This document shows, piece by piece, positions 32,909 through 45,548 of a stretch of DNA of 64,000 nucleotides. The DNA is from Mastigamoeba balamuthi. Taxonomy: Eukaryota > Evosea > Mastigamoebida > Mastigamoebidae. The first letter of the stretch is position 1, and each line of letters opens with the position of its first letter. A program made the position numbers and the translations under genes. The notes under the pieces were generated by a model. It was not told the origin of the DNA. It made no database searches and was given only the letters and a program-made list of their open reading frames with translations. The DNA is taken from assembly GCA_902651635.1 (NCBI GenBank), contig CACRSC010000011.1, forward strand, positions 701,393-765,392, in the 5' to 3' direction.

Positions 32909-33359
32909 TGCGCACCGACCCGGAGGACACACTCGGAGCTGCCGGAGGGGTTTTTTGTCTCTGCTCACTAGATTCGATACCAGAAATATCGTCGGACCGG
33001 ATAGATTTTCCTTGAAGACTGAAACTCAACTCCCGTGGACGGGCACGGATGCGGGCCACTGCGCGGCAAGGCCGCGGGCGGCGTCGCGCGGTTGTTGTTT
33101 CCCGCAGCAGCTCAAACTGATTGGAATCTCCCCAAACAAATTTCCCGCACACAGTTATTTTTCTGCTCAGTGGGCGTTTGCGGTTGCCGCACCCCCCGGC
33201 CCTTTCGCTCTGACCACGCGAAGCACCCGCGTGGACCCAGCGGCAGCCCCCCCGGCCACCCCGGCACACCGCGCCTCCCCCTCGAGAATGCAGCAGATTT
33301 CCCCTGTCGCAGATTTTTTCTGGGGTTTGATTCAAAAGGCACACACAGGCGGTGGCGAA
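32909..33359. promoter_or_regulatory. Divergent promoter region between LRR and ankyrin-TBC genes
   Basis: This is a 451-bp region between divergent start codons. It contains AATATC at 32985-32990. No coding exon was recognised. Confidence 0.4.
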
Positions 33360-36300
33360 ATGGCCGAAGACGCAGGCCGCGCGCTCGTGGCCCCCGACTC
33401 GCCCACGGCGCTCTCGGCCGCGCTGCCGGCGACAGGCGTCTCCCCGCCGCCGGCCCTGTCGTCCAAGCGCCTCACCGTCTGCTCGGACGTCCCCGTGACG
33501 CCGATCCGCAAGCAGCACAGGATCCGCTCCTCGCGCGACATCCTCCCCACGCCCTTCCTCTCCCACGACGCGCCCCCCATCGTCCGCGCCGCCTTCAAGC
33601 ACGCACACCCCCCTCCTCTCCCACCCCCGCAGCCCCCAGCAGCCCCCCCGGGGCGCTGGCACGCACGGCACCGCGCGTCCAGCGGCACAGCGCCCCAGGG
33701 GGAGGGTGTGGGGGGCCGCGGAAGAGCGGGGGCCCCGCAGGCGGCGCTCCCGGGAGTGCGCGTTTTAAACGTGCACTTTTCGTACACCCGTGCCCCTCCC
33801 CCCGCGCAGGGGGCTGTTTGGAGAGGTGAAGAAGATGCTGGACGAGTGCCCGATGGCCGCGGCGACTGTGACTGCCGGGAGCAGGCTGACGCCCCTGCAC
33901 TGCGCCTGCATGACCGGTTCCATATCTCCCCGATATTTTTTCCATTCGTAGCGCTCTACGTTGGGCTCAAGTATGGAAAAAATGACCCGGCCGGGTCCTC
34001 TTTTTCGGCTCGGCTGGGGCAAAACAGGGCAGCCGACGATCGTCACGGCGCTGATCCAGGGCGGTGCGAGCGTGTCGGCCAAGGACAGCACGGACAACAC
34101 CCCGCTGCACTACGCCGTGTACTACAGCCACCTGCACACGGCCCGCGCGCTGCTCGTGTTCCTCGACAAGAACAAGGTCCGCTTCCTCTTCTCCATGCGC
34201 CAAATCTCTTCTGGACTTGCTGCTGATGGGTGGCGCGGGTCGTGGGATATGCGGGATGCGTGGGGTTGACAGCACGTGGACGCTCGCAACGACCTGGGCC
34301 TGACGCCGCTCTACGTTGCCGCCGCCCGTGGCGACATCAAGATGGTCAACCTGCTGCTCGACAGCGGGGCAAGCCCTGACATGTGCGTCCCTCCCTCCCC
34401 CCTTCTTTCCCTCTTCCGGGGGCGTTTGGGCGTTGCGTTTGCCTCTCCCGGCAATCTCGGTTTTTCCTGGCGCGTTTTCCCGGTTTTCTGCGTTTTCGTG
34501 CGACGGCGCCTGATGGCTGTGGGGCGGGCAGCCCGTCGGCGAGCGGCCGGTCACCGCTGCACGAGGCCGCGCTCAACTGCGACGCGCCGATGATCGAGGC
34601 GCTGCTCAAGAAGGGCGCGAACCCCAATGCGGCCGACACGGAGAGGCGCACCCCGCTGCACTACGCGGCGTCGATACCCGAGGAGCACGTCAACATCCTC
34701 GCAATACTCATACGAGTGCCCTCCCGCCAGCCCCTCAGACACCCCACATCTCTCCCGCTCTCTCTCTCTCTTTCGGGGGGCTTGTGCAACTGGATCGCCT
34801 TGTGGGGACACTCGCGCAATCACACTGTCCGCTTACGGCAAGTTACTTTAAGTGCAGTACTGTCCCCCCCACACGGCGCACGCACACTGGGCGCTCCCTG
34901 GCGAGCGCTCCCACATCGATGGGCGCTTCGCTGCAGGCAGCGGGTGTCCCGAGCTCGTGGGGCACGAACGGCTTTGGCTCGCTCTATGGGGATCTGCTTT
35001 TGCTTCTGTTGCTCTGGCACCGGGCCGTGCGAGACGCGCTGACGCCGCTCCCACCTGCGCGCAGGGCAAGGCGGATCTGCACGCCAAGGACTCGCAGGGG
35101 CGCATACCGCTGCTGTACTGCCTGCTGAACCACTACGACAACTGCCTGAACCTGTTCGTGCAGGGCGACTACGGCGTAGACGTCTGCCTGATCTACTCGA
35201 CCAAGCAGGCGATCCGCGAGGCCAAGGCCCCCCCGATGCTGCCGATGCCCGCCCCGGCCCCCGTCCCGCTGCCCCCGCGCCTGCAGCAGCTCAGCCTGCG
35301 CCGCGCGTCGGGCGTGTTCACTGCGAGCGCCGCGACGCTGCCGGCGCTGCCGCAGGGGACAGTGCGCTCGGGGACGGCCAACCGCTACGGCTTTGTCGTC
35401 GAGAACACGCTGACGCGGGCCGAGACGGAGAACGAGCGCCAGCGGCGCAAGGAGATGGCGCGGGCGATCAAGTGGTCGCGGATGATCCAGATGTGGCCCG
35501 CGTACAGCCTTGCCAAGCGGCGCAAGGTGCGGGCGAGGGCGTCCAAGGGCATACCGGACCGCGTGCGGCCGCTGGCGTGGATCAAGCTGCTCGAGGCCGA
35601 GGCCACGCGCAAGCGGTCCGAGCCCGACCGGTACAAGAAGCTGCTCGAGGTGATGCCCGACGCCAAGGACGCGGTGCAGATCGACCTGGACATCAGGCGC
35701 GCGCACCAGGAGCACGAGCTCTACCGCGGGCAGTACGAGGAGGGGCAGCTGAAGCTGTTCAACGTGCTGCGCGCGTACAGCAAGCACGACCCCGAGCTGG
35801 GCTACACGCAGGGCATGGCCGACCTGACGGGCCTGCTGCTGATGTACATGACCGAGGAGGACGCGTTCTGGTCGCTGGTGACGCTGATGCACGAGCCGCG
35901 CTTCAACATGCACGGGCTCTTCGAGGCCAACTTCCCGATGCTCTTCAAGTTCTGCTTCGCCCAGGACGCGCTCGTCAGGGACAAGCTCCCCGCGCTCTAC
36001 GCGCACTTCAGGAAGCTCGGCGTCGAGCTCGACTACCCGCACGCCTACACGATGGAGTGGTACATGCTGCTCTTCACGCGCGTGCTGCCCTTTGAGTGCT
36101 GCCTGCGCGTGCTGGACCTCGTCTTCTGCGACGGCTTCTACAGCGTCGCCTCGTTCGGCCTGGCCATCTTCAAGCTGATGGAGCCCAAGCTGCTGGCGAT
36201 ACGCGAGGACTGCGTGCTGATACAGACGCTCAAGGCGCCCGCCGAGACGCTCAGGGACCTCACGGGCGACGTGCTCGTCCGCACGGCCCTCGAGTTCGCT

Positions 36301-36366
36301 GTGCCCCAGAAGGCCGTCACGCAGCTCTACGCGCAGTACGACGCCAGACAGAAGGCCAAGAAATGA
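33360..36366 (+). CDS. Ankyrin-repeat TBC-domain RabGAP
   Basis: Start at 33360 (MAEDAGRALVAPDSP); the first exon probably ends at 33676 and later exons begin at about 33810, 34021, 34273, 34542 and 35067, the last running to the stop at 36366. Ankyrin repeats: SRLTPLHCACM, NTPLHYAVYYSHLHTARALL, LGLTPLYVAAARGDIKMVNL, RSPLHEAALNCDAPMIEALL and RTPLHYAASIPEEHVNIL. A Pro-rich linker follows. The TBC domain begins KGIPDRVRPLAWIKLLEA and contains IDLDIRRA, where the Arg is the catalytic finger of the IxxDxxR motif, and YTQGMADL, whose Gln is the second finger. Both are present, so GAP activity towards a Rab is expected. A Rab32-like GTPase lies in the same window but no link is implied. Confidence 0.88.
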
Positions 36367-36845
36367 TTCTGTGGGGGAGTGCTGCGCGTCCTCTCTATCT
36401 CTTCTCTCCACCCCTTTCCCCTCCCCCTCCCTCTCCCCCTTCCTCTACACTCCGCACACGTCGTCGTGATTAGCACAAATTGCTCGTACCACACCAACAC
36501 CCATCGCCCCTCGCACCCCCGCTTCCCCCATGTCTACAGCATCCATTAAACGCCCGTCCTCTGCTCTAGCACCCGCCCTCCCCACCCCCGCGCCGGGGGA
36601 ACTGAATCTTCATGAAATGGAACTGATATTTGCCGCTAAGACGAACCGCGATCCCCGATATTTCTTGATTCGGGTCGCCTCGCTGCAGGGCGGAAAAGAG
36701 CATTTCGGTAAGCCGAAAACTATTTCTGCACACACGGCAGAGGACGCCATGCACCACTCCCCCACCGAGTCCGCGCCGGCCCCGTGAGCCCCCCCGGCGC
36801 TTGTGTGCGCCCGCGCACCCCGCGGACTGACGCAGAACCGCAAAA
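36367..36845. other. Spacer upstream of the 36.8-kb gene
   Basis: A pyrimidine-rich tract (36400-36450) follows the TBC stop codon. A short open frame starting at 36530 (MSTASIKRPSSAL) may be a 5' exon of the next gene; GATATT occurs at 36656-36661. Confidence 0.35.
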
Positions 36846-38386
36846 ATGCGGTCCCGTGACCCTAGCGACGAGATAGTGGACCTCCTGGCGGCCGTCACGC
36901 ACGAGCGCACCGCCAACGAGGCCCTGGAGAAGGCCATCGCCGCCATCCGAACCGAATACGAGGCCCGTCCTGCCATTTTTCCAGCCCACAGGGTCCCTGA
37001 CCCAACGCCGCCGGAAATACGCACAGGCTGTGACGTCGCGCAACGAGGAACTGCAGCGCGAGGTCGAGAGGGCCAAGCAGAGCAGGCCAGAGCAGACAGT
37101 GCGGCACAACCCCGCCGCCTCCCCGGTTGCACCGCCCGAGAAGCGCTGAGAAGTGGTGTCCGTGCTTTTCTGGGGGGCGCAGGACGCGGATATGGAGGAA
37201 GGCGACTCGGAGGAGACGACGATCGAGGGGCAGGAGAGCAGCATCACGCCCCCGCAGCTCGTGCTCGAGTCGAGCAAGACCTTCAAGTTCCGCCCGTTCA
37301 GGGCACGCACCGCCATGCGCCGCGCACTGCCGCGTGCCATCCCTGACAGCCCGGGGGGACGCGGGGCCCCCTCTCTTGCTCGCAGGTGTTCCTGTATCTG
37401 CGGGCCGACTGGAGGCGCCAGGCCGGCGCCAGCGAGACGGACGTCATGAACGCTGTTCTCAACTGCCGCTGCTGCCGCGAGACACCAGAGCATCGTGCGT
37501 TTCCCCGTCCCCCACTGTCTGTCTGCTGCCCTCTCTGTGCTCAAGGCTCCCTCTCCCCCTCAGCCGAGGTCGACACGTGCCCCGTGTGCTGCCCCAACAA
37601 GCGCGTGCTGACAGTCGCGCTGTCGAGCCGATCGTCGCTCGGCCCGGAGCTCATCCGCAATGGCGAGATCGAGAAGTACACCTTTGACTCGTGCCGCACG
37701 CACTGCTCGTCTTCGAGGTCCGGGGCTCCCCCCGCATCCTGCCAGACCCTTTTTGACGGGAGCTTCGTGCGTGCAGGGACCACCTCAAGTCGAGGCTCGT
37801 CCTTGTCATGGACTCGCTGCGCGGGCTAGGGCCTGTTGTCTCCTCGCCGTTCGTCATGCAGGCCCGCGGGAAGCTTGTCAAAGGCACGTACCTGCATACC
37901 CTGGGCTCTGCTGATCGCCCTACTGAGACTTGCGTACAGATGAGCAGACACCACCGGGAGCGGGGTCGGACTCTTCGGGAACCGCCGCACCGCAGGCCCC
38001 TCCCGCCATCCAAGGTCCGCCGGAGCGCAGTGCAAACGAGCACTTGAATCTCACAAAAAGGGGTTCGCCCAACAGAGCCGGCCATCGGGGTGGCCGTGCT
38101 GTCCACTGCGCTGTCGCCGGACGAGGCCGAGCGGCACTTTGCGCACTACCGCGGCATGCTGTCGGGAATGGAGGGGTTCCTGGACGTCCAGTGGCGCATC
38201 GACGGCTCGCACGTTGTGGGGATGATGAGCTTCACGACCCCCGAGGCCGCGACCGCCGCAGGAATCGCGTCCCTCGACTACCTGCACAACAGCAACGGCG
38301 TTGAGAACCTCGCGGGGGCGGACCTGTGCGACGCCGGCACCGCGACGGTCCTCTCGTACTGCTGCAGCTGGCAAAGCACCCCGTAA
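36846..38386 (+). CDS. Unrecognised coiled-coil / Cys-rich multi-exon protein
   Basis: The first clear exon from 36846 (MRSRDPSDEIVDLLAAV) and the next from 37030 (VTSRNEELQREVERAKQ) give a coiled coil. Then come an acidic stretch (DADMEEGDSEETT), SSKTFKFRPFR, VFLYLRADWRRQ, a Cys cluster LNCRCCRETPEH and VDTCPVCCPNKRVLTVAL, then YTFDSCRTHCSSSRDHL and LVLVMDSLRG. The last exon (from about 38075) encodes a compact segment starting VAVLSTALSPDEAERHF and ending at 38386. Exon borders between 37000 and 38070 are approximate and one may use a GC donor. The Cys-rich middle looks like a beta-type or zinc-bound DNA-binding fold, but I cannot assign a family. Confidence 0.45.
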
Positions 38387-38507
38387 CACTCTGTACCACT
38401 GCTTCCGCCATATTTTGCCTGTTGTATTAGAGAGCGCCAGCCCACCGCGCCAGCACAGCCAACTCCACGCCCATCGCGCTCAACGACGGCACTCAGGAGC
38501 CGTGCAA

Positions 38508-41179
38508 TCACTTCTTCTTCCCGCCGCGCTCCTTGATCTTGAGCGAGACGAGCGTGTCGGGGCCGATGTTGTAGTAGGCCAGCGTCAGCGCGTCCTTGGC
38601 CAGCACGCCGACGTGCACGACGGCGAGCTTCTGCTTGTTGACCGGCACGCCGCACCTGTCCTTGAGCACGCCCTTGAGGCTCGCGACCGTCGCCGTCTTG
38701 ATGTTGATGCCCTCGATGGCGATGACCTGCCCGCGCAGGTCCCACTCGGCCGGCTGCCCCTGCGCCTTGTCGGGCAGCTGCACCTGGATGGGCACCGACT
38801 CGGGGAACCGCGCGGCAAAGTCCTCCGGGCTCTGCAGCATCGGCGGCGCCGGCGAGTCCTCCGTCCTCGACCGCTTCGACGGCGGCTCCTCGTCCTCCTC
38901 GCCCGGCGGGGGCGGCGGCGGCGACGGCGGGGGCGGCGGCACGGCCTCCCTGCCCGCAGACGGCGGCGGGGGCATTGGGACGGGCTCGGCTGGCGGTGGG
39001 GGCGGGGGCGGCGGCAGCAGGGGCTCCATGGGCTGCTGCTGCTGAGGGGCCATGGGCATCTGCATCTGCATCTGCTGCATCATCATCATGGGCGGCTGCA
39101 TCGACATCGTCGGCTGCGGCAGCGGCGCCCCGGGCGGCAGGAACGTGATGGGCAGGCCGGCGGGCACGATGGGCATCTGGCGCGCGCCGCCCATCTGCAG
39201 GCCCGGGGGCACCATGTCCGCGCTGCCCGCCGCCGCGATGGCCTCCTTCTGCTCCGTCGTCGGGGCCGCGGGCAGCGCGCCGACAGACGACAGCGGCGCG
39301 ATGGGCGCGGGCTCCTCGGGGTTGGCCATCGCGATGGCCGCGGTGCGCTCGATGCTGCCCGTGCGGCCGTCCCACGTCACCTTGGACGCCTGCGCGCGGC
39401 GCTCCTCGCGCTCCCTCGCGGCCTCGTCCTCGGCCGACGCCGCCGCCTGCGCCGCCCCGGCCGGGGCGCCGAAGATGTCCTTGCGCTTGCTGGCGAAGCT
39501 CGAGAGGTTGCGCGCGATCTCGTCGTCGTGGGCCAGCGACGAGAGGCTCTGCTTCTTGCGGTCGAGCGCCGTCCTGCGCTGCTCGCGCGCGCGCGGGTCC
39601 AGCAGCTCGATGCGCATGTGCTCGCCGAACTCGTCGATGGGGATCTCCTGCCCGCACTTGGGGCACTTCTGCGTCGGCGTGGCCACCGTCAGCACGCGGC
39701 GGGCCGCGGCCTGCGGCGGCGGCGACATGCGGGGCGCGGGCCTCGGCGCGTCGTCGTCGTCGATGTCCATCGCGTCGTCGGCGCGCTGCTGGGGCTTCGC
39801 GGGAGTTGCAGGGGCCGCGGGCGCCGGAGCGGGCGACACGCCGGCCGCTGCGGGCGACGCCGCGGGCGCGGGCGCAGGGGCCGCCGAGGACTCGAGGGCC
39901 TCGGGGGCGAGCTGCATGGGGGCGGGGAGGTTCTCCTCGTGGTCAAAGAAGTTGATCGTCTCGACGACCGTGAAGTCGTGCCAGTCAATGCTGGCGTACG
40001 CGACTGCGCGGCAACAGCACTGTCAGACACGGGGAGACCAGGTGGCACCGAGGCAGAGACGACCAAGTGGGTGGGAACAACAGGGCACAGACCCTCAGCG
40101 CGCGTGCGCGAGAGTGAGTGAGAGAGGAAAGCTGGGTTGAGGGATAGAGAAGGGGCAGTGGTGTGAAGAGAGCAAACAGGGAGAGCAACGCAATCAAGCG
40201 AAGTGTACGAGACAGAGGCGCGTAGAGGGAGAGGGGGAGACGCAGGGCGAGCGAGGGGCGGACTGCGCACTCCTGTCCTTCTCGATGGCGTCGGCGTTGT
40301 TCTTTGCCTGGCGCTCCTGCATGACCTCCCAGTCGACCCTGTCGACGAGCCGCGCGTACACGGCAAACGGCGAGGCATACTGCGCCCGGATGCTGTCGGC
40401 GACGCCCCTGGGCGGCAGGATGATCTTGCGGTACTGCTCGACGAGCATGTTGTAGTACCCGTGCAGCGCGTCCGTCGGCTTGAGGAAGTCGAACTGCGGG
40501 TTCTTGGACTCGCGGTTCTGCAGGCCGATCTGGAACGTGTACCCGTTGCGCGCCGTGAACTGCGCCGTCAGCTTGATGATGTCGAGGTCCAGGGCCGTCG
40601 CCCGCGGCTGGTCGACCGTGAACTGGTCCGGCGGCGGCGCCTCGAGCTGCTTGGGCGCCACGCTCTTGGTCGCCGCGTTCTTCCTCTCCTCCTCCTCCTT
40701 CTGCTGCTGCTCCTTCTTCTTCTCCTCTGCGCCCGAGCCGCCGCGCGCCCAAAACGCCGCCGTCGCCAGTTCAGTTGATTTATCGCATTATTTGGCGCGG
40801 GATATTTGACATTACTGTGCAGGGGGGAGGAACAAAGATATTTTTGTGTTTAATCAGCCCCGCGTGACGAAATCAGAGGGCGCGCGGCGTCATCGATGAC
40901 GTCACCCTGGATTTTGAACTGGGAGATCTTGTAGAGGTAGTAGGGGTGGTAGACGTCGGCGGCCGAGAGGAAGCCGAACTTGGGGTTGTCGCGCTCCTTC
41001 TCGAGGATCTTGCGCTCGAAGCTGTCGCCCAGCCGCGCCACAAACGACGCCGCCCGCTCCACAATCTCTGCACGCGCCCGCTGTCAGAGGAGAGGCCGGG
41101 GTGCGTGGGTGGGGTGCGCACTGCTGATGTCCTCGGGGGGCACCACGACCCCCTTGAGCGAAGTTGGCGCCTCCGCCAT
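38508..41179 (-). CDS. SF3A1: Splicing factor 3A subunit 1 (SF3a120 / Prp21)
   Basis: Exons 41122-41179, 40906-41067, 40271-40726 and 38508-40003 join in phase to 723 residues. Two SURP modules are seen: ASFVARLGDSFERKI...NPKFGFL...YHPYYLYKISQF and TAQFTARNGYTFQIGLQNRE...FDFL...HGYYNMLVEQY. IDWHDFTVVETINF is the conserved SF3A1 segment after them. A Cys pair CPKCGQEIP and the DPRAREQR stretch follow, then long Pro/Met/Gln-rich tracts, and a C-terminal ubiquitin-like domain (VQLPDKAQ...GINIKTATVASLKGVL...YYNIGPDTLVSLKIKERGGKKK). The protein is part of the U2 snRNP SF3a complex. GATATT at 41226-41231, inside a short inverted repeat, lies 47 bp upstream of the start. Confidence 0.96.
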
Positions 41180-41662
41180 CGCCACCGCGTAACACAGCGG
41201 AATGTTCTCGCCGATGAATCTAGAAGATATTTCCGGACAGATATCTTCTCGGGAGCCCACGGTGGGCTCGGGGCGATGCCACGATCCAAGGGGGTGGCCG
41301 CAAACAGAGAGACATCCACGAGCACTCGGCACCGGGTCAGACGAAGGATATCTGCTGCCATTGCAAGTTGCCCCATACGGCAATGCGACACTGCCAGCTC
41401 CGCTGATCTCGGAGCTCTGGCAGGACACCCCTTCGCCCTGTCCCACAACGTACGACCAGTCCCAGAGTGGCAAGGCCGCGGATGGACACAGCCCAGGTGC
41501 AGAGACAAGGCATTTCGAGTCCAGATTGACAGGATTTAGTTGATATTTGCATTGTGGTAGGCAGCACATTCTATTTTTGGTGTCACTGCATCTCATCTCG
41601 AACCTGAATCCGAGCACCGACCCCTCAACCCCCGGAGCCCACACGCACAGGACACCGAGCGA
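41180..41662. other. Divergent spacer between SF3A1 and the ART gene
   Basis: Apart from the GATATT inverted repeat and another GATATC near 41347, nothing was recognised. Confidence 0.5.
41223..41248. promoter_or_regulatory. Inverted repeat GAAGATAT/ATATCTTC upstream of SF3A1
   Basis: Eight-base arms at 41223-41230 and 41241-41248 surround a 10-bp spacer, 44-69 bp upstream of the SF3A1 start. It contains the recurrent GATATT motif and could bind a dimeric factor. Confidence 0.35.
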
Positions 41663-44600
41663 ATGACAGAGCTGAGGGCGTGTCTCATAACCGCGTGGTG
41701 CTACTCGCCGTCGTCGACGCTGTGGACCACGAGCTCGAAGCTGCACGGCTACTCGGACGGCCAGTACAGGATATCCATCTCCAGCGTGGCCTCGGTCTCG
41801 GACCTCGCCGACCTCCCGGCCAAGCCGCACGTCATCGTCATCGCCGACGCCAACGGAGCTGGCTACAACATCTCTGCCGACGGGGCCAAGCAGCTCGAGG
41901 CGTACATCACTGCCAACAAGTGCGGCCTCTTCGGGTCCTATGCACGTAAGCAATAAATGCGGACTCGGCACCTGACCGCCCACCCCCCGGGAGCCGACTG
42001 ACCGCGGGCCTGGGCAGTGTTCAACAAGACGATCATGCACCTGTTCGGGCTCAAGGAAAACTCGTCGTGCAGCCTCGAGACGGTCACGTGCAGCGGGCAG
42101 TACACCTCGCTGACCTCCGAGGCACGGGCCATCTTCGGGAACAACAGTACGTTCACGTCCAAGGGCTACAACTGGGCACAGATCTACACGAACCGCAAGT
42201 GGGTCGAGAGCGGGCGGGTGCCCAGCGACCTGACCACGGACAACAAGGTCGTGGCCATGGCGGCCTCCGACGACGGCAAGGCGGCCCTGCTGTTCTACCG
42301 GGGGGCGGCGCACAGGGCCATGTGGTGGTCCACGTTTCCCGAGTACAGCGGGGGCAGTGAGGACTACGCGACCATCGGCAGGTCCGTCATCTACCTGGGC
42401 ATGAAGTCCCTACTGGACTCTCCGGCTGCGAGCGTGGCTGCGAGCGTCTCCAGCGCTGCCGAGGACCAGCAGACGATGTACCGCGTGATGGTCATCGGGT
42501 CCAACTGGCAGTCGTCGTGGAAGGCCCTGAACCTCGACAGCTTCAAGGACAGCAACGGAAAGACGATGGCCGTCGATTACCGCGACAACATCAAGTTGGT
42601 CGACAAGAACGCGAACATCGACGTGTTCGTGCTGCCCAACAGCAGCGGCGGCAATATGACGTGGACCACGGAGGACGGCCTCCTGCTCGAGGAGCTGGCC
42701 AAGAAGAACAGGGCGGGCATCCTGTCCACGTACTGCCAGTTCCAGTGCTCGAGCTACGACAACCGCCACCTGATGCGGCTCTTCGGCCTCGACTCCTCCA
42801 TTACCCTGACCTACGGCAGCTCCAATGGCGAGTACACGGCCTGCAGCCCCGAGGCGAGGCAAATATTCGGGGGCGAAAAGTTCTGCTCCAAGGGCTACAA
42901 GTACTCGCAGCAGCCCTCCTCGTGCAACAAATGGAAGTCGGGCGGCACGATCCCGGGGGCCCTGCCGGCCACAGACGGCGGAGAGGCAGTGAGGATTCTG
43001 GCCGAGAACTCCGACTCGACGTGCGCCCTGCTGTACTACAAGGCGCAGAACTACCGCAGCCTCTTCTTCTCTACCTTCCCCGAGTACGACGACGGCAAGA
43101 ACGACCGCGATGTGCTAGCCCGCGCAGTCCTCTTCGTGGCGAACAAAGCGGGCACCAAGGCAGCCTCCGCAGCGACAGCTGCCGTGGCCGCAGCGCCGTC
43201 CGTGTCCGCGGCACCACCGGACCCCATTGTCCGGATAACGCACATCTGCGGCCTGCACGCCAGCGAGTGGAAGTCCCTCAACCTCGACGGCAAGTCCGAC
43301 GCCTCGGGCAAGAGGAAGTTCGCAAATGTCAAGTACCTGAGCAGCATCGGGGACCTCATCAAGGACGAGCCCGCGCCGCACATCGTGGTGCTGCTGAATC
43401 CCGCGGGGCAGGGCAAGAGCATCTCCGAGGAGGAAGGCAAGTCCCTCAAGGCCTTCCTCGAGAAGACCGGGGCGGCGCTCTACACGTCCTACTGCACGTT
43501 CTCAAGCGGCACGGACAACAAGCACCTGCTGCCCATCCTCGGCCTCGACAGGAGCCTTGGGATGACCTACAAGGAATGCGGGGCCGAGTACTTCAGCAAC
43601 ACGAGCAAGGCTCAATTGATCTTCGGCGGCGATAAGTTCTTCTGCCACGGATACAACTACGCCCAGGTGCCCGACTCCGGTGATAAGTGGCGCGACTCCG
43701 TGGGCGGGGCGATCAAGGGAGCCCTGCCCGCGCAGTGGGGAGGTCAGCAGATCCAGATTCTGGCCTCGTCGACAGACAACAGGGCGGCCCTCATGTACTA
43801 CCAGGGGCCCAAGTACAACGCCCTGTGGTGGACGAGCTTCCCCGAGTGGAGCAGCGGGTCCCAGGACAAGGAGGTGTTCGCCCGCGCACTGTTCTTCCTC
43901 GCGGACTCCAGCAAAAGGAACGAGGAGGAGGAGAAGCGCAACGCAGAGGAGGCACGCAAGAAAGTCGAGGAGGAGGCACGAAAGAAAGCCGAAGAAGAGA
44001 AAGCCGCGGCTGAGGCCCGTCGCAAGGCCGAGGAGGAGAAGGCAGCAAAGGAGGCCGAGGAGAAGCGTAAGGCCGAGGAGAAGAGGAAGGCCGAGGAGGC
44101 CGAGGCCAAGCGAAAAAAGGAGGAGGAGGAGCGCGCCAAGGCGGCAGCAGTGAAGCCCTCAGCGACCGCGCGACCCGTGTCCGCAGCCCGCACGGCCTCG
44201 GCCTCACGGAGCGGGAGTCCAGGGGGGTCGCAGAGACCCACGACGGCCGTCCAGCGGACGGTCATCTGCGCAATTGAGTACAACTCGAAGAAGTACCGAC
44301 TAGACGCACAGGTCGGGAACCTGCAGACGGTCACTCAGGCCATCTGCACCAAAGTCGGGGCGAACATACAGGACAACATAGTGGAGATGTTCGACCCCGA
44401 CCTGGAGGACTGGTTCGTCCTCGACAGTGTCGACATGCTCAAGGAGAAGGCCAAGATCCGCGTGATTCCCGACAAGAAGGCGCGAGATGCCCCCAGAGGA
44501 GCGCCCAGCGCGGAGCTGCCCAAAGGCCCCCCAAAGGTGGGAGCCAACAGGAGAATCATGGCGGCCGTGGAGACGCAGCTCGCGCTGCGCGAGTACCTCA

Positions 44601-45421
44601 AGTTCCCTCCGGGGTTCTCACCCAAGAAGAACTGCATCGACGAGCTGACGAGCAACGCCAAGATACTGAGCCTCGTGGAGCCCGACCGCCTCGTCAAGTC
44701 CTGCAAGGAGTTCATCGACGACTTGAAGTTTGCGGACCCTGTGCGCTCCTCCATTCACCGGACAGCCCCGGGACTAACACCCCCATGCAGCCGGAGCTCA
44801 AGCTGGTGAACCAGGACGAGCTCTTCGCAATCGTGGCGTACACATACGACCTCGGCAACGCCAAACCAGAGGACAATTTGTACTTCAAGCTCAATAACGA
44901 CCTGCGTCAGCGAATGGCAAGACTCTCTCCTCCCTGTCCGAAGACACTGACGGTGCAATTGCAGAAAGGAAAGATCGATGCCTGGTCCGGATACCTGTTC
45001 TATCTGCTCTCGGGCCTGGGGAAGCTGCCGGGCGTTTCATCGACTCTGTACCGCGGGGTGCCTGACGACAAGAAGAGCGCCATCGAAAAGGAGTACGCGA
45101 TGAACAGGAGAGTCAGGTGGACGGCCTTCTCCTCGACCACAGACGACCAGAGGATCGCAATCGAGAACTTTGCTGGGGCTGGTGAGACCACTCGGCTCAC
45201 AAGCTTCCATCTCACATTCTGACCCTTCTGCAGGAGGTGTTGTGTTCCGGCTCAAAGCGGGCAGTGGGAGGAACATTCAGAACCTCTCGTACATCAAAGG
45301 CGAGGGAGAGATCCTATTGTCGCCCAACATCACGTTCCGCGTGGTCAGGCCTGTCCACAACGAGGACGGCGTGCTCTACCTCGACCTGGTCGAGGAGGTG
45401 ACCGACGTATTCGTCTTCTGA
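41663..45421 (+). CDS. Three-repeat protein with C-terminal R-S-E ADP-ribosyltransferase domain
   Basis: Exons 41663-41945, 42018-44740, 44791-45181 and 45234-45421 give 1194 residues. Three repeats of about 220 residues (about 1-228, 247-467, 497-726) share a core: a hydrophobic strand, a [DN]-x-x-G turn, a helix, then GLFGSYA or STYCQF, GLD, IFG, SKGYxxAQ, Kw, a Pro-rich turn and FPEY. The strand-helix pattern resembles the ThuA/class I amidotransferase-like fold (inference). A Lys/Glu/Ala helix (727-830) and a ubiquitin-like segment (VICAIEYNSKKYRLDAQVG) follow. The C-terminal domain has TLYRGV (Arg1090), AFSSTT (Ser1116/1117) and GEGEILLSP (Glu1156, Glu1158), the R-S-ExE triad of arginine-specific mono-ADP-ribosyltransferases. 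All catalytic positions look intact. No signal peptide; probably cytosolic. Confidence 0.87.
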
Positions 45422-45548
45422 CATGTACCAATCAAACGCACAACTCATTGTTCGCCACAAAGAACAACGGGAGAGACAGTGTTCGCCCATCGTCACCCGT
45501 CTTCAGGTCGCCCTGTAGTGCCCAGTAGATGACATTAGCTGGAGTGCG

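Noticed and set aside
34984-36411. Minus-strand 475-codon frame opposite the TBC domain
   Set aside because: Shadow of the TBC coding sequence, with Leu/Arg/Val-rich composition only.
38301-40121. Plus-strand 606-codon frame opposite SF3A1
   Set aside because: Arg/Gly/His-rich low-complexity shadow of the conserved SF3A1 coding sequence.
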